This document shows positions 23,364 through 32,621 of a DNA stretch of 64,000 nt, piece after piece. A program made the translations under genes and the position numbers. Every line of letters starts with the position of its first letter. Position 1 is the stretch's first letter. The DNA comes from CBDCFV01 sp965261795 (lineage in GTDB: Bacteria; Chloroflexota; Dehalococcoidia; Lucifugimonadales; UBA3495): assembly GCA_965261795.1 (NCBI GenBank), contig OZ253476.1, positions 2,108,001-2,172,000 of the forward strand, written 5' to 3'. The notes under the pieces were generated by a model. It was given only the letters and a program-made list of their open reading frames with translations, ran no database searches and was not told the DNA's origin.

Positions 23364-24770
23364 ATGGCCAATTCAGACATCCAACTAATGGCCCACTTGA
23401 TGCGTCGCGCGGGCTTTGGCGCCAGTTACGAGGAGTTGGAGCGGCGCGCCGCCAAAGGATATGAAGCCACCGTGGAGGAACTGCTCCACCCTGAAACCCA
23501 AGCTAACCTGGAGATGGACATCCTGGAGCGTTACTTCGTCGACTGGAAGGAAATGAACGCGCTGGAGGTCAACCAGTCGTATTGGACCTACCGCATGATC
23601 AACACCCAGCGTCCGCTGGAAGAGAAGATGACCCTGTTCTGGCACGGGATTCTTTGTACCGGCAATTCCAAGTGCGAGCATGGGCGCCAGATTCAGTTGC
23701 AGTTGGACATGTTCCGCGAACATGGAATGGGAAGTTTTCCACGCTTGCTGCTGGAGTTGTCCCACGACCCGGCAATGGTGTTCTATCTGGACAACTGCAT
23801 GAGCCATAAGGGCGCCATCAACGAGAACTACGGGCGGGAGTTGCTGGAGTTGTTCTCCTTGGGCGTGGGCATGGACGGTAAGCCCAACTACACCGAGGAC
23901 GACGTGAAGGCCTGCGCTGAGGCGTTTACCGGTTGGACCATCGCCAACGCCGTCCCTCGATATCCCTACGGCCGCTACGAGTCCAAGTTCCTCTACAACC
24001 CCGGCGACCATGACAATAACGAGAAGACCTTTCTGGGTGAGACAGGTCCTTGGAACGGTGAGGACATAATCAACATCATCGCCAAGCAACCGTCCGCGGC
24101 AAGATTCGTCGCCCGCCACCTTTATAACTTCTTCGTGGCTGACGAACCCCAGGTGCCCGCGTGGCAGGACATACCGCCGCGAGACCCCGAAGCGATCAAA
24201 GCATTGGAGGATGAATACTACCGCTCCGGTTACGACATCAGGTCGGTCTTACGCGTCCTCTTCAACTCGGATTTCTTCAAGGATGCGCGGTTCACCAAGG
24301 TAAAGAGTCCCGCCGAGGTAGTGGTTGGCACCCTCCGCTTGGTCGGAGACTTCACCTCGCCCAAGCCGGGGCTTCATCCCGTTGCATCGGTGATCCGGTA
24401 CATGGGCCAGGACCTGATGAATCCGCCTACGGTAGAAGGATGGCACACTGGCCGGGAATGGATAGACAGCGGGACCTTGGTGGAGCGAATCAATTTCGCC
24501 GCTGATCAGGTCGGCAACGTCGCTTTGCCCGGCGTCCGCGCCATAGTGGACCGGTTGGCCTCCGGGGGCGCCAGTCTAACCCCCGAGCAGTTTGTGGACG
24601 GCTGCCTGGATATGCTGGGCGGCTACGGCTTGCCGGAAGAGACGCGGACCCAATTGATGGAGCACGCGGCCGGCGGCGGCGAGTTGGCTACAGGCGCAGA
24701 GGATTTCGGCCAAAGGGTGGGCCAGATGCTCCAATTGATGGTGGCTACTCAAGAATTCCAGTTCGCCTGA
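23364..24770 (+). CDS. DUF1800 domain-containing protein
   Basis: 468 residues from the ATG at 23364, which has AAAGGAG upstream; the open frame extends back to 23058 but without homology. DUF1800 blocks: HLMRRAGFGASYEELE, MTLFWHGILCTGNSK, YLDNCMSHKGAINENYGRELLELFSLGVG, YTEDDVKACAEAFTGWTI, FVARHLYNFFVADEP and NPPTVEGWHTGREWI. The family is uncharacterised but nearly always paired with DUF1501, as here. No signal peptide is seen, unlike many relatives. Confidence 0.9.
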   Translation: MANSDIQLMAHLMRRAGFGASYEELERRAAKGYEATVEELLHPETQANLEMDILERYFVDWKEMNALEVNQSYWTYRMINTQRPLEEKMTLFWHGILCTGNSKCEHGRQIQLQLDMFREHGMGSFPRLLLELSHDPAMVFYLDNCMSHKGAINENYGRELLELFSLGVGMDGKPNYTEDDVKACAEAFTGWTIANAVPRYPYGRYESKFLYNPGDHDNNEKTFLGETGPWNGEDIINIIAKQPSAARFVARHLYNFFVADEPQVPAWQDIPPRDPEAIKALEDEYYRSGYDIRSVLRVLFNSDFFKDARFTKVKSPAEVVVGTLRLVGDFTSPKPGLHPVASVIRYMGQDLMNPPTVEGWHTGREWIDSGTLVERINFAADQVGNVALPGVRAIVDRLASGGASLTPEQFVDGCLDMLGGYGLPEETRTQLMEHAAGGGELATGAEDFGQRVGQMLQLMVATQEFQFA

Positions 24771-24810
24771 TCACCGTTCGAAGCATTGTGGTCCCCAAGG
24801 GCAATAACTG

Positions 24811-24840
24811 ATCATCATTCCCGTCTGAGCGGGGATCTTA
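24811..24840. repeat. Imperfect copy of the dispersed palindrome
   Basis: CATTCCCGTCTGAGCGGGGATC between DUF1800 and DUF1501 retains the CATTCCCG...GCGGGGAT pattern of the family at 34821, with mismatched arms. Confidence 0.4.
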
Positions 24841-24863
24841 AGGAATCGGGAAGGAGCTAGACC

Positions 24864-25994
24864 ATGACCTCAACTAAGAAAGACCCGGTGTTGGTGGTGC
24901 TTCAGCTCTCCGGAGGGAACGACGCGGTTAACACCATAGTCCCTTACGGTGACTCTTTTTATGCGGATAACCGGCCGGTGGTAAGAGTGGCTGAAGACCA
25001 AGTGTTGCCGGTCAACGATCACGTTGGGTTCAACCCCGCCATGGCCCCATTGAAGGCGCTTTATGACCAAGGCAAGGTGGCCGTTATCCAGGGAATCGGC
25101 TACCCCAACCCCAACCGGTCCCATTTTCGCTCCATGGACATCTGGCACACCTGCGAGCCCGACAAGGTGGGTACCGAAGGATGGCTTGGCCGGGCCATCC
25201 GTGACATGGACCCCAAGAGCGAAAACGTGCTGACGGGAGTGAACTTCGGCCGCGGACTACCGCGGGCCTTGGCCGCCCCCGGCGTGCCGGTGGCATCAGT
25301 AGGGAGCCTGGAGACCTACGGTGTGCTTACAGGCATCGAGCCGGACCAGCGGGACGAAGCGTTGGACCTGTTCGCACGCATGTATTCGCCCTCAATGGGA
25401 CGCGGCCCGGTGACCGACTACCTCACCCAGACAGGCATGGACGCCCTCAAAGGCGCCGACATCCTCAACACCGCGCCGGAGCAGTATTCCTCGGGCGTCG
25501 AGTATGGCACGGACACCGTAGCCCAGTACATGCGCAACATCGCTCAAGTGCACTTGGCTGGCTTCGGCTCGCGCGTTCTCTACACCACCGCGCCCTACAA
25601 CAGCTTCGATACCCACGCCGGGGAGATGGTGGCCCACGCCAAGTTGTGGACCGAAACCTCCAACGCCATCGCCGACTTCTACGCGGACCTGAGTGAGCAC
25701 GGCGCCAGTGATAACGTGACGCTGCTGGTGTTCACTGAGTTTGGCCGAAGGGTCCACGATAACGGCTCCGGCACCGACCACGGCTCCGGCGGCGTGGCCT
25801 TCGTTGTAGGAGACGCGGTCAAGGGCGGCCTCTACGGAGAATACCCGTCGCTTGCTCCCGACAAGCTGCTGGAAGGCGACCTTCACTACAACAACGACTT
25901 CCGCAGCGTCTACTCTACTCTGATAGACAAGTGGCTCGGCTTGGACCCCAACCCCATCGTCGGAGGCGCTTTCGAACAGATGGCCTTCCTCTAA
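24864..25994 (+). CDS. DUF1501 domain-containing protein
   Basis: 376 residues: VVLQLSGGNDAVNTIVPYGD, NPAMAPLKALYDQGKVAVIQGIGYPNPNRSHFRSMDIWHT, FDTHAGEMVAHAKLW and FTEFGRRVHDNGSGTDHGSGG. The conserved Asp, His and FGR..(N)GSxGTDHG residues place it in the alkaline-phosphatase-like DUF1501 (sulfatase-related) family, so it is presumably a hydrolase. No Tat signal is present although many homologues have one. GGAAGGAG precedes the start. Confidence 0.9.
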   Translation: MTSTKKDPVLVVLQLSGGNDAVNTIVPYGDSFYADNRPVVRVAEDQVLPVNDHVGFNPAMAPLKALYDQGKVAVIQGIGYPNPNRSHFRSMDIWHTCEPDKVGTEGWLGRAIRDMDPKSENVLTGVNFGRGLPRALAAPGVPVASVGSLETYGVLTGIEPDQRDEALDLFARMYSPSMGRGPVTDYLTQTGMDALKGADILNTAPEQYSSGVEYGTDTVAQYMRNIAQVHLAGFGSRVLYTTAPYNSFDTHAGEMVAHAKLWTETSNAIADFYADLSEHGASDNVTLLVFTEFGRRVHDNGSGTDHGSGGVAFVVGDAVKGGLYGEYPSLAPDKLLEGDLHYNNDFRSVYSTLIDKWLGLDPNPIVGGAFEQMAFL

Positions 25995-26048
25995 ACCTCA
26001 GTCAAAAGACTCTTTTCCTTGCTAAAACCGGCTTAGGTGAGAATGAAC

Positions 26049-27074
26049 ATGACCACCCAGACACAACCGCTGGAGTTCCAGTACAGTCACACCATAGGGC
26101 GGGCCGAGTTCTCCGGCCCCGGCTTCCGCAACCCCGTCGCCATGGCCCGCGGCAAAGACGACACCATGTATGTCGTTAGTCGCTCCTACGAATACCGGCC
26201 CGATGGCAAGCGCATTACCATCTGCACCGTAGATGAAGACTACATCGGGGAGTTCGCCCGCGGCGTCACCACCGTCGGCGAGTCTGAGGCTTCATCCGCC
26301 GACGGCTCTTTAATCTGGCCGACTTCCCTCGCTCTCGACAGCCAGGGCAACGTGTACGTCGCGGACGAGTGGCTCAACCGCGTCTCCATCTTCACCGGGG
26401 ATGGAGAATATATCGGAAAGTGGGGCGCCTCGGGCACGGGAGACGGCGAGATCGACCGCCCCTCCGGCCTCGCTTTCGACCGTCAAGACAACCTCTACAT
26501 GGTGGACAGCGGCAACAACCGGATACAAAAGTTCGCCAAGGACGGGTCATTCCTGGCCAAATGGGGATCTAAAGGGGATGGCGACGGACAGTTCGACCTG
26601 CCTTGGGGGATCTACATCGACAGTTTTGGAGACATTTACATTGCTGACTGGCGCAACGACCGCATCCAGAAGTTCGCGCCAGATGGCCGTTTCTTGATGA
26701 AGTTCGGCGCATCTGGTTCCGGGGACGGGCAGTTGAACCGTCCCACGGGGGTGGCCGTGGACCGGAGCGGCGTTATCTATGTGGCCGATTGGGGCAACGA
26801 CCGCCTTCAGGTGTTCTCGCCGGAGGGTGAGTTCATCGCCAAGCTGACCGGAGACGGCACCATCTCCAAGTGGGGCAAAGACAAGCTGGACGCCAACCCT
26901 GAGATGTGGGATGAGAGGGACATCGCCCAAGGACTGGAACGGGAGAAAGATTTCTGGGGCCCGATAGCGGTGGAGACCGACGACGAGGGCAGGGTGTTCG
27001 TAGTCGAGTCCGCCCGGTCACGTATCCAGATATTCCGCAAGCAGGTGCCGGTGTTCCAGGGCGGCCGCTTGTAA
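26049..27074 (+). CDS. NHL-repeat six-bladed beta-propeller protein
   Basis: 341 residues. Repeats of the form NVYVADEWLNRVSIFTGDGEYIGKWG, NLYMVDSGNNRIQKFAKDGSFLAKWG and DIYIADWRNDRIQKFAPDGRFLMKFG are NHL blades. Propellers of this type bind ligands or protein, and some have lyase or lactonase activity; no catalytic set can be named. ATG 26049 has AGGTGA 8 bases upstream; 26043 is also possible. It closes the DUF1800-DUF1501 group and is followed by a strong terminator. Confidence 0.85.
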   Translation: MTTQTQPLEFQYSHTIGRAEFSGPGFRNPVAMARGKDDTMYVVSRSYEYRPDGKRITICTVDEDYIGEFARGVTTVGESEASSADGSLIWPTSLALDSQGNVYVADEWLNRVSIFTGDGEYIGKWGASGTGDGEIDRPSGLAFDRQDNLYMVDSGNNRIQKFAKDGSFLAKWGSKGDGDGQFDLPWGIYIDSFGDIYIADWRNDRIQKFAPDGRFLMKFGASGSGDGQLNRPTGVAVDRSGVIYVADWGNDRLQVFSPEGEFIAKLTGDGTISKWGKDKLDANPEMWDERDIAQGLEREKDFWGPIAVETDDEGRVFVVESARSRIQIFRKQVPVFQGGRL

Positions 27075-27107
27075 ACGGTTGAAACACTCTTTCGCCTTGA
27101 TCTTTTT

Positions 27108-27143
27108 CGGGGCAGGCTGTTGAGCCTGCCCCGTTTTTGTTTT
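27108..27143 (+). terminator. Rho-independent terminator after the NHL gene
   Basis: CGGGGCAGGCT (27108-27118) pairs perfectly with AGCCTGCCCCG (27123-27133), 4-base loop, then TTTTTGTTTT. The strongest intrinsic terminator in the window. The remaining 250 bases to the next gene hold no feature I can support. Confidence 0.95.
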
Positions 27144-27393
27144 CTGACAGGAACTGCTGTACGGCAACAGGGTCTTGTTCTCCTCGGCCCGACGCTCGCC
27201 GCCAAACGTGTTGCTGCACAACGACGGTAATCGCGGCTTTACTGGGGTAAGGGCATAAGGGATGGAAAGGTGCGCCGTTCGGGCCGTCCTCATCTGTTGA
27301 AGGGCATTATGCCCTGTGTTACCATATTCGCGGATTGTTACTGAATTCACGAAGTTTTAAGGCATCGGTTAGCCTCCCCAAGGAGCCCGGCAA

Positions 27394-27855
27394 ATGGATG
27401 GGCTGAAACAACGTATGGCTGAAGCAGTGCGCCGCCAGCCCCAGTCCACCGTCACCGTCCTTTCTTCTCTGCTTGCGCTGCAGGACGAACTTGGCTACAT
27501 TCCCAAGGAAGGCGTGGAAGAGGTGGCTGCGTTCACTGACTCGACGGTGAACGATGTTTGGGCGGTTGCATCCTTTTACCCCAACTTCCGCTTTACGCCT
27601 CCCTGCCTGCACCAAGTGGAGGTCTGTTGGGGTGCTTCCTGTCACTTGGTTGGCGCGATGCCGGTGATAGAGGCGGCACTGGAGTCCTGCGGCTTGACCG
27701 ATGAAGGCGATACGCCGGACGGACGCTTGTCCTTACAGTTCAACACCTGCTTGGGGGCCTGTTCTCAAGCCCCGGTGATGGCGATAGACCATCACTTGGT
27801 GGGACGGGTTACGGCGCCGATGGTCAGGAACAAGATAAGGGAGTTGCTACCCTAG
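27394..27855 (+). CDS. NuoE-like [2Fe-2S] thioredoxin-fold subunit
   Basis: 153 residues. Cys78-x4-Cys83 (CWGASC) and Cys119-x3-Cys123 (CLGAC) are the ligands of the NuoE/HoxE-type [2Fe-2S] cluster; the helical N-terminal region with LLALQDELGYIPKEGVEEVA is also standard. In the diaphorase module it passes electrons between NADH/FMN and the larger iron-sulfur chain. First gene of a NuoE-F-G-like set, so this is a soluble diaphorase-type complex; no other complex I genes are present. Confidence 0.92.
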   Translation: MDGLKQRMAEAVRRQPQSTVTVLSSLLALQDELGYIPKEGVEEVAAFTDSTVNDVWAVASFYPNFRFTPPCLHQVEVCWGASCHLVGAMPVIEAALESCGLTDEGDTPDGRLSLQFNTCLGACSQAPVMAIDHHLVGRVTAPMVRNKIRELLP

Positions 27856-27899
27856 TCAACGCGGGTTGTTTGGATTGGGGGCGCGGTCTTCATAGAGTA

Positions 27900-29615
27900 A
27901 TGGCTGACTTCACCGAAATAGCTGCCGAAAGCAAGCGCCGTTGGGAAGACCTGACTGCGGGCGACCGTGCTTGGATCAGGGTGGGGACCGCTCTATGCGG
28001 CCAAGCCGCCGGGTCTTACGCGGTTATCGCCGCGATAAAGCAGGCCTTGGAAGAGAACGGGCTGTCAGCCAACGTCAGTGAAGTTGGCTGCTTGGGCCTT
28101 TGCTTCGCCGAACCTCTGGTTGACGTTAAACTGCCGGATGGGCCCCGGGTGGTCTACGGCAACGTTACGCCCGAAACCGCCGCCGAAATAGTAACCGCCC
28201 ACGTTGGCCGTGGCTTGCCTGCCGCCCACTTGGCGCTGGGGTTCCTCGGCGAGGCCGGTGACGGGGATGGCCAAATTCCCGACTTGGACCAACACCCGAT
28301 GCGGGTGGTTGAAACACGCATTGCGCTTCGCAATGCCGGGAGCATAGACCCCGGAGACATTTACCAGTACATAGCCAACGGGGGTTACCACGCGCTGAAC
28401 CAAGCCTTGACCGGGATGACTCCCGCGGAAACGTTGGAGCAGGTCAACGTGTCCGGCCTACGGGGGCGCGGAGGGGCCGCCTTCCCCACCGGCACCAAGT
28501 GGAGATTCCTGGCCGGGTCCAACGCGCCTCAGAAGTACATTCTGTGCAACTGCGAAGAAGGGGACCCCGGTGCTTTTAACGACAAAGCCATCCTGGAGAG
28601 TGACCCTCACACGCTTGTCGAAGGCATAGTTCTGGCCGGCTACGCGACCGGGTCCCACGACGGCTATATCTTCGTAAGGCACGGGCATGACGGCCCCATC
28701 GACAAAATCCGCACCGCCGTAGCCCAGGCCCAAGAACTTGGGTTCGTTGGCGACAACATACTGGGGTCGGAGTTCAGTTTCCATCTGGAAGTGGCCCTCA
28801 CTGGCGACTCCTACGTGGCTGGTGAGGAGAGCGCCCTGATGGAGGCCATCGAAGGCAAGCGGGCCATGCCCCGATTCCGCCCGCCATTTCCCGCACAAGT
28901 TGGACTGTTCGGCAAGCCCAGCAACATCAATAACGTCAAGACCCTGGCCTATGTGCCGGAGATCATCTCCAAGGGTGGCGAGTGGTTTGCGGGAATAGGC
29001 CACGAGCAGAGTAAGGGGACTGTAATTCTCTGTCTTACCGGCGACCTGCAATACACCGGTATGATGGAAGTACCCTTGGGGATCAACCTGAAGGATGTCC
29101 TCTACAAGGCCGCGGGCGGGCCTCCCGGCGGCAAGGCCCTCAAGCTTGTCCAGTCCGGCGGGCCGTTGGGAGGCGTACTGGGTGCTGACAACGTGGATGT
29201 GGTGCTGGACTTTGAGATCCTGCGCAGCGCTGGCGCCATCCTGGGTTCGGGCGGGATCATCGCCGCCGATGAGGATACCTGCGTCGTCGATTTAACCCGG
29301 TCGTTAATCGCCTTTTGTCAGTACGAGTCTTGTGGCAAGTGCTTCCCATGCCGCATGGGGATGAGCCATTTGCTGGAAGTACTGGAAAGAATCTGCCGTC
29401 TGGAGGGCGGGCCGGACGACTTGGCGTTGATGCGCCGCGTCGGAGAGCACATGCAGGCGGGGTCTCTTTGCGGCCACGGCCAGTTGGGGTTCAACCCCGT
29501 GTCCTCCGCGCTGCGGTATTTCGGCTCCGAGTTCGAGGCCCATATAGTGGATAAAAGGTGCGACACCGGGACCTGCTTGAGGCCCCGGTTCTCGCCGGCG
29601 CTCACCCGCAGATAA
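27900..29615 (+). CDS. NuoF-like NADH-binding FMN subunit
   Basis: 571 residues. An N-terminal thioredoxin-like domain (GTALCGQAAGSYAVIAAI, then VGCLGLCFAEPLVDV) with four Cys precedes the NuoF core: GLRGRGGAAFPTGTKW (NADH/FMN glycine-rich loop), CNCEEGDPGAFNDKAILESDPH, and the C-terminal [4Fe-4S] site ESCGKCFPCRMGM. This two-part layout is that of HoxF/FdhB-type bidirectional diaphorases. The ATG at 27900 begins the homology; the frame opens at 27870. Confidence 0.93.
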   Translation: MADFTEIAAESKRRWEDLTAGDRAWIRVGTALCGQAAGSYAVIAAIKQALEENGLSANVSEVGCLGLCFAEPLVDVKLPDGPRVVYGNVTPETAAEIVTAHVGRGLPAAHLALGFLGEAGDGDGQIPDLDQHPMRVVETRIALRNAGSIDPGDIYQYIANGGYHALNQALTGMTPAETLEQVNVSGLRGRGGAAFPTGTKWRFLAGSNAPQKYILCNCEEGDPGAFNDKAILESDPHTLVEGIVLAGYATGSHDGYIFVRHGHDGPIDKIRTAVAQAQELGFVGDNILGSEFSFHLEVALTGDSYVAGEESALMEAIEGKRAMPRFRPPFPAQVGLFGKPSNINNVKTLAYVPEIISKGGEWFAGIGHEQSKGTVILCLTGDLQYTGMMEVPLGINLKDVLYKAAGGPPGGKALKLVQSGGPLGGVLGADNVDVVLDFEILRSAGAILGSGGIIAADEDTCVVDLTRSLIAFCQYESCGKCFPCRMGMSHLLEVLERICRLEGGPDDLALMRRVGEHMQAGSLCGHGQLGFNPVSSALRYFGSEFEAHIVDKRCDTGTCLRPRFSPALTRR

Positions 29616-29765
29616 CTCGTTGATTGGATAGCCCGGCCCAGAACGGGGCAGACAGTACTTGGTACAAGCAAGAACCAGCGTCATTCACCCCGGTGTTTGT
29701 CTTGAACTCTCGTGGTGGCGGCGGTATCGTTAAGTCCTGTTGGAACAATCGGTGGAGCATTCAGT

Positions 29766-32594
29766 ATGGCCGATGACATTACCATCTCTATAGATGGGGT
29801 GGAGATCACTACCCAACCCGGGAAAATGGTGCTGGAAGCCGCCATTGAAGCCGGAGTGTACATCCCTTACCTTTGCTACCACCCTGGAATGAAACCTTTC
29901 GCCGCCTGCCGCATGTGCGTGGTGGGTGTAGAGGGGGGGCGGGGCTATCCGGCAGCCTGCGTCCTTCCCGTGCAGAACGAGATGAAAATCCGGAGCGAGA
30001 CCCCGGACGTGATCGATCTGCGCCGCTCCGTGATGCAAATGCTCATAGCCGAACATCCCGACGGTTGCCTCACCTGCCACCGGGTTGATATCTGCGGCCC
30101 CAGTGACGTTTGCCTGCGGCACGTTTCGGTAAATGACAGGTGCGTCACCTGCCCCAAAAACGAGCGGTGCGAGTTGAAGGACACGGTCCGCTACTTGGGG
30201 ATGGACTTGGAGTCCCCCCTGCAGTACAAGTACCGCCAGATCCCGTTGGAGGTTTCCGACCCCTTCTACGACCGGGACTACAACCTTTGCATAGTTTGCG
30301 GCCGGTGCGTCAGGGCTTGCGAGGAGCTCCGGGGCGACGACGCGATATGCTTCACCGAACGCGGCGGTTCGGCGTTGGTCGGGACGTCATTCGGCACGTC
30401 TCTCCTGGAGTCGGGTTGCGAGTTCTGCGGAGCCTGTATAGACGTGTGCCCTGTAGGCGCCTTGGTCGAACGGGAGCACAAATGGGAGAAGGCGGCGCGG
30501 GTTGAAAACACCATTTGCCCCCATTGCCCCGTCGGCTGCCAACTGAACCTGGAGATTAACTCGGCGGAGCGGCTGGTTCGTGCGGTGCCCGACGTCAATT
30601 CTCCGGCCAACCGAGGCCAAGCCTGCTTCAAAGGGAAGTTTGGCTTGGAGTTCGTCAACAGCAGGGCCCGGATTAGGACGCCCCTGATTCGCAGGGACGG
30701 GGTCTTGGAAGAGGCTACTTGGGAAGAGGCGTTGGACCACATCGCCGGGAAACTGTCCGGCTACGTCGGCGGCTCGTTCGCGCTTCTCACCTCCCCACAA
30801 AGCACCAACGAAGAGCACTACCTGGGGCAGAAATTCGCCCGGAAGGTTATGAACACCAACAACATGGACCAGACCTCCAACACCCAACCGGAGTTGGTGC
30901 GTACGCTGGAGAGTTCCTTGGGATACGCCGCCGCCACCAACTCCATCTGGGACTTGGAGAAGTCCGGTTGCATCCTGGTGTTCAACTCCAACGTCACTGA
31001 AGAACATAACGTGGTGGGAGTGCCCATCAAGCGGGCGGCCAGAAAGGACACCAAGCTGGTGGTTATCGACCCCCGGGAAGTGGAGTTGACCCGCTACGCG
31101 CACCTTTGGCTCCGTCCGGTGCCCGGCACCGAACTCCTTCTGTTGGGCGGTCTGCTCCGGTCGGTCTTGGACCAAGGGCTGGAAAAGACCGAGTGGCTGG
31201 AGGAAAACTGCGAAAGCCCGGCCACGCTGCGCTACACCCTGAACAATCTGGATATGGAGCAGGTCTGTCAAGCGACGCAGGTCTCCAGGGAGTCTATCGA
31301 CGAAGCGGCGCGGCTCTACGGCCAGGCCGGGTTGGGGTCTATAGTCTACGCGCTGGACAATGTGGACGCCGGCTTGCAGCGTGACTGCGTCAGGGCGTTG
31401 ATAGACTTGGCGTTGCTGACCGGAAATTTGGGAATGCCGGGGTCCGGTCTCTATCCCATGCGGCAGGGAGCCAACGAGCAGGGCGCATGGGACGTGGGCT
31501 GCCTGCCGGACCGGCTTCCGGGCTATGCGCCGGTCGTTGATGACCAAGCAAGAGAGGCGTTGGAACAGGCGTGGGAGTGTTCCATACCCTCCAGTCCCGG
31601 ACTGGGACTGCCTGAAATAGTGGAGGCGAGCCGGAACGGCGGCGTCAAAGCAGCGATGGTCATTGGCGACAGTGTTAACTTTACCAACGGAAAGCTGGAC
31701 GACGCTGTTCATGCCTTGGAGCAGTTGGAATTCCTTGTAGTTCATGACACCTTCCTGGGTCAGGCGGCACAGGTGGCCGACGTGGTCCTGCCCAGGGTTA
31801 CGTTCGCGGAGAAGGACGGCACCTTTACCAACTTGGAGAGGCGCATCCAGAGACTTCGCGCCTCCATTAGCGTCAAGAACAACGACGGTCGCCCCGAGAG
31901 TTGGCTCTTCTGCGAACTGGCACGGCGCATGGGTGCATCGGGGTTTGATTACTTCTCGCCGGACCAGGTCATGGACGAGATTGCCCGGCTCTGCCCCATT
32001 TACGGCGGCGTATCTTACCAGCGGCTGGAGGACGAGAGCCGGTTGGTGTTCCGCACCAGCTTGGACAGTCCACAGCCTACTCAAGTGCTTCAAGCCACGA
32101 AAGAACGCCGGGGCATTCAGTGGCCCTGCGCGGATGAGGAGTCCCCAAGCAAGGACACCCTGTACGTTGGGGGGTTCCAGTCCAGCAAAGCCGATCCCGC
32201 CACTCCTGAGTTCCGAATTGCTCCCAGTGATGCCGACGAAGGTTTCACGGCGTGGCTGGTGCCGGGCCGCGTCTTGTTGCAGAGCCATAGAGAAATGCAG
32301 ATCGTCAAAGGAAAGAGGAACCGCATAGAGCGTCAGGAGTTGGTGGAGTTCAACCCTGCCGATGCTATGGAATGGTCGATCGGCGAAGGGGACCCTGTGG
32401 AGGTACAGGCCGGAGATGGCTTGTTCAAAGGCGAGGCCCGGTTGACCGAGTCCGTTCCTCAAAGCGTAATATCGGTTACTTCGATCTTCGGACAACTTGC
32501 GGTGGAACTCCAAGCCAGCGAGGACCCGGACGCGGCGTCCAAAGTTCCGGGCTTGGATATTCGCCGCGCCAAGGTGACGAAAATTGATGCCTGA
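29766..32594 (+). CDS. FdhA/NuoG-like molybdopterin oxidoreductase without the catalytic Cys/Sec
   Basis: 942 residues. In order: N-terminal [2Fe-2S] domain (PYLCYHPGMKPFAACRMC), His-Cys cluster (HPDGCLTCHRVDIC), two ferredoxin clusters (CIVCGRCVRACEE and CEFCGACIDVCPVGAL), the [4Fe-4S] of the molybdopterin domain (CPHCPVGC) and the bis-MGD domain (NRGQACFKGKFG, VVIDPREVELTRYA, GMPGSGLYPMRQGANEQG), then a C-terminal barrel. This is the layout of NAD-linked formate dehydrogenase alpha subunits. At the Mo-ligand site, where formate dehydrogenases have Cys or Sec followed by His after NNxD, the sequence is NNMDQTSNTQPELVR, with no Cys. The protein may therefore be NuoG-like and not act on formate. 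Confidence 0.85.
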   Translation: MADDITISIDGVEITTQPGKMVLEAAIEAGVYIPYLCYHPGMKPFAACRMCVVGVEGGRGYPAACVLPVQNEMKIRSETPDVIDLRRSVMQMLIAEHPDGCLTCHRVDICGPSDVCLRHVSVNDRCVTCPKNERCELKDTVRYLGMDLESPLQYKYRQIPLEVSDPFYDRDYNLCIVCGRCVRACEELRGDDAICFTERGGSALVGTSFGTSLLESGCEFCGACIDVCPVGALVEREHKWEKAARVENTICPHCPVGCQLNLEINSAERLVRAVPDVNSPANRGQACFKGKFGLEFVNSRARIRTPLIRRDGVLEEATWEEALDHIAGKLSGYVGGSFALLTSPQSTNEEHYLGQKFARKVMNTNNMDQTSNTQPELVRTLESSLGYAAATNSIWDLEKSGCILVFNSNVTEEHNVVGVPIKRAARKDTKLVVIDPREVELTRYAHLWLRPVPGTELLLLGGLLRSVLDQGLEKTEWLEENCESPATLRYTLNNLDMEQVCQATQVSRESIDEAARLYGQAGLGSIVYALDNVDAGLQRDCVRALIDLALLTGNLGMPGSGLYPMRQGANEQGAWDVGCLPDRLPGYAPVVDDQAREALEQAWECSIPSSPGLGLPEIVEASRNGGVKAAMVIGDSVNFTNGKLDDAVHALEQLEFLVVHDTFLGQAAQVADVVLPRVTFAEKDGTFTNLERRIQRLRASISVKNNDGRPESWLFCELARRMGASGFDYFSPDQVMDEIARLCPIYGGVSYQRLEDESRLVFRTSLDSPQPTQVLQATKERRGIQWPCADEESPSKDTLYVGGFQSSKADPATPEFRIAPSDADEGFTAWLVPGRVLLQSHREMQIVKGKRNRIERQELVEFNPADAMEWSIGEGDPVEVQAGDGLFKGEARLTESVPQSVISVTSIFGQLAVELQASEDPDAASKVPGLDIRRAKVTKIDA

Positions 32595-32621
32595 ACTGTC
32601 CCGTGACGGCAGGAGGTTTTC

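Noticed and set aside
30387..32513. 708-codon open frame on the minus strand.
   Set aside because: Antisense to the FdhA/NuoG-like gene, whose motifs are clear; long antisense frames are usual in GC-rich DNA. The composition is unlike a real protein.
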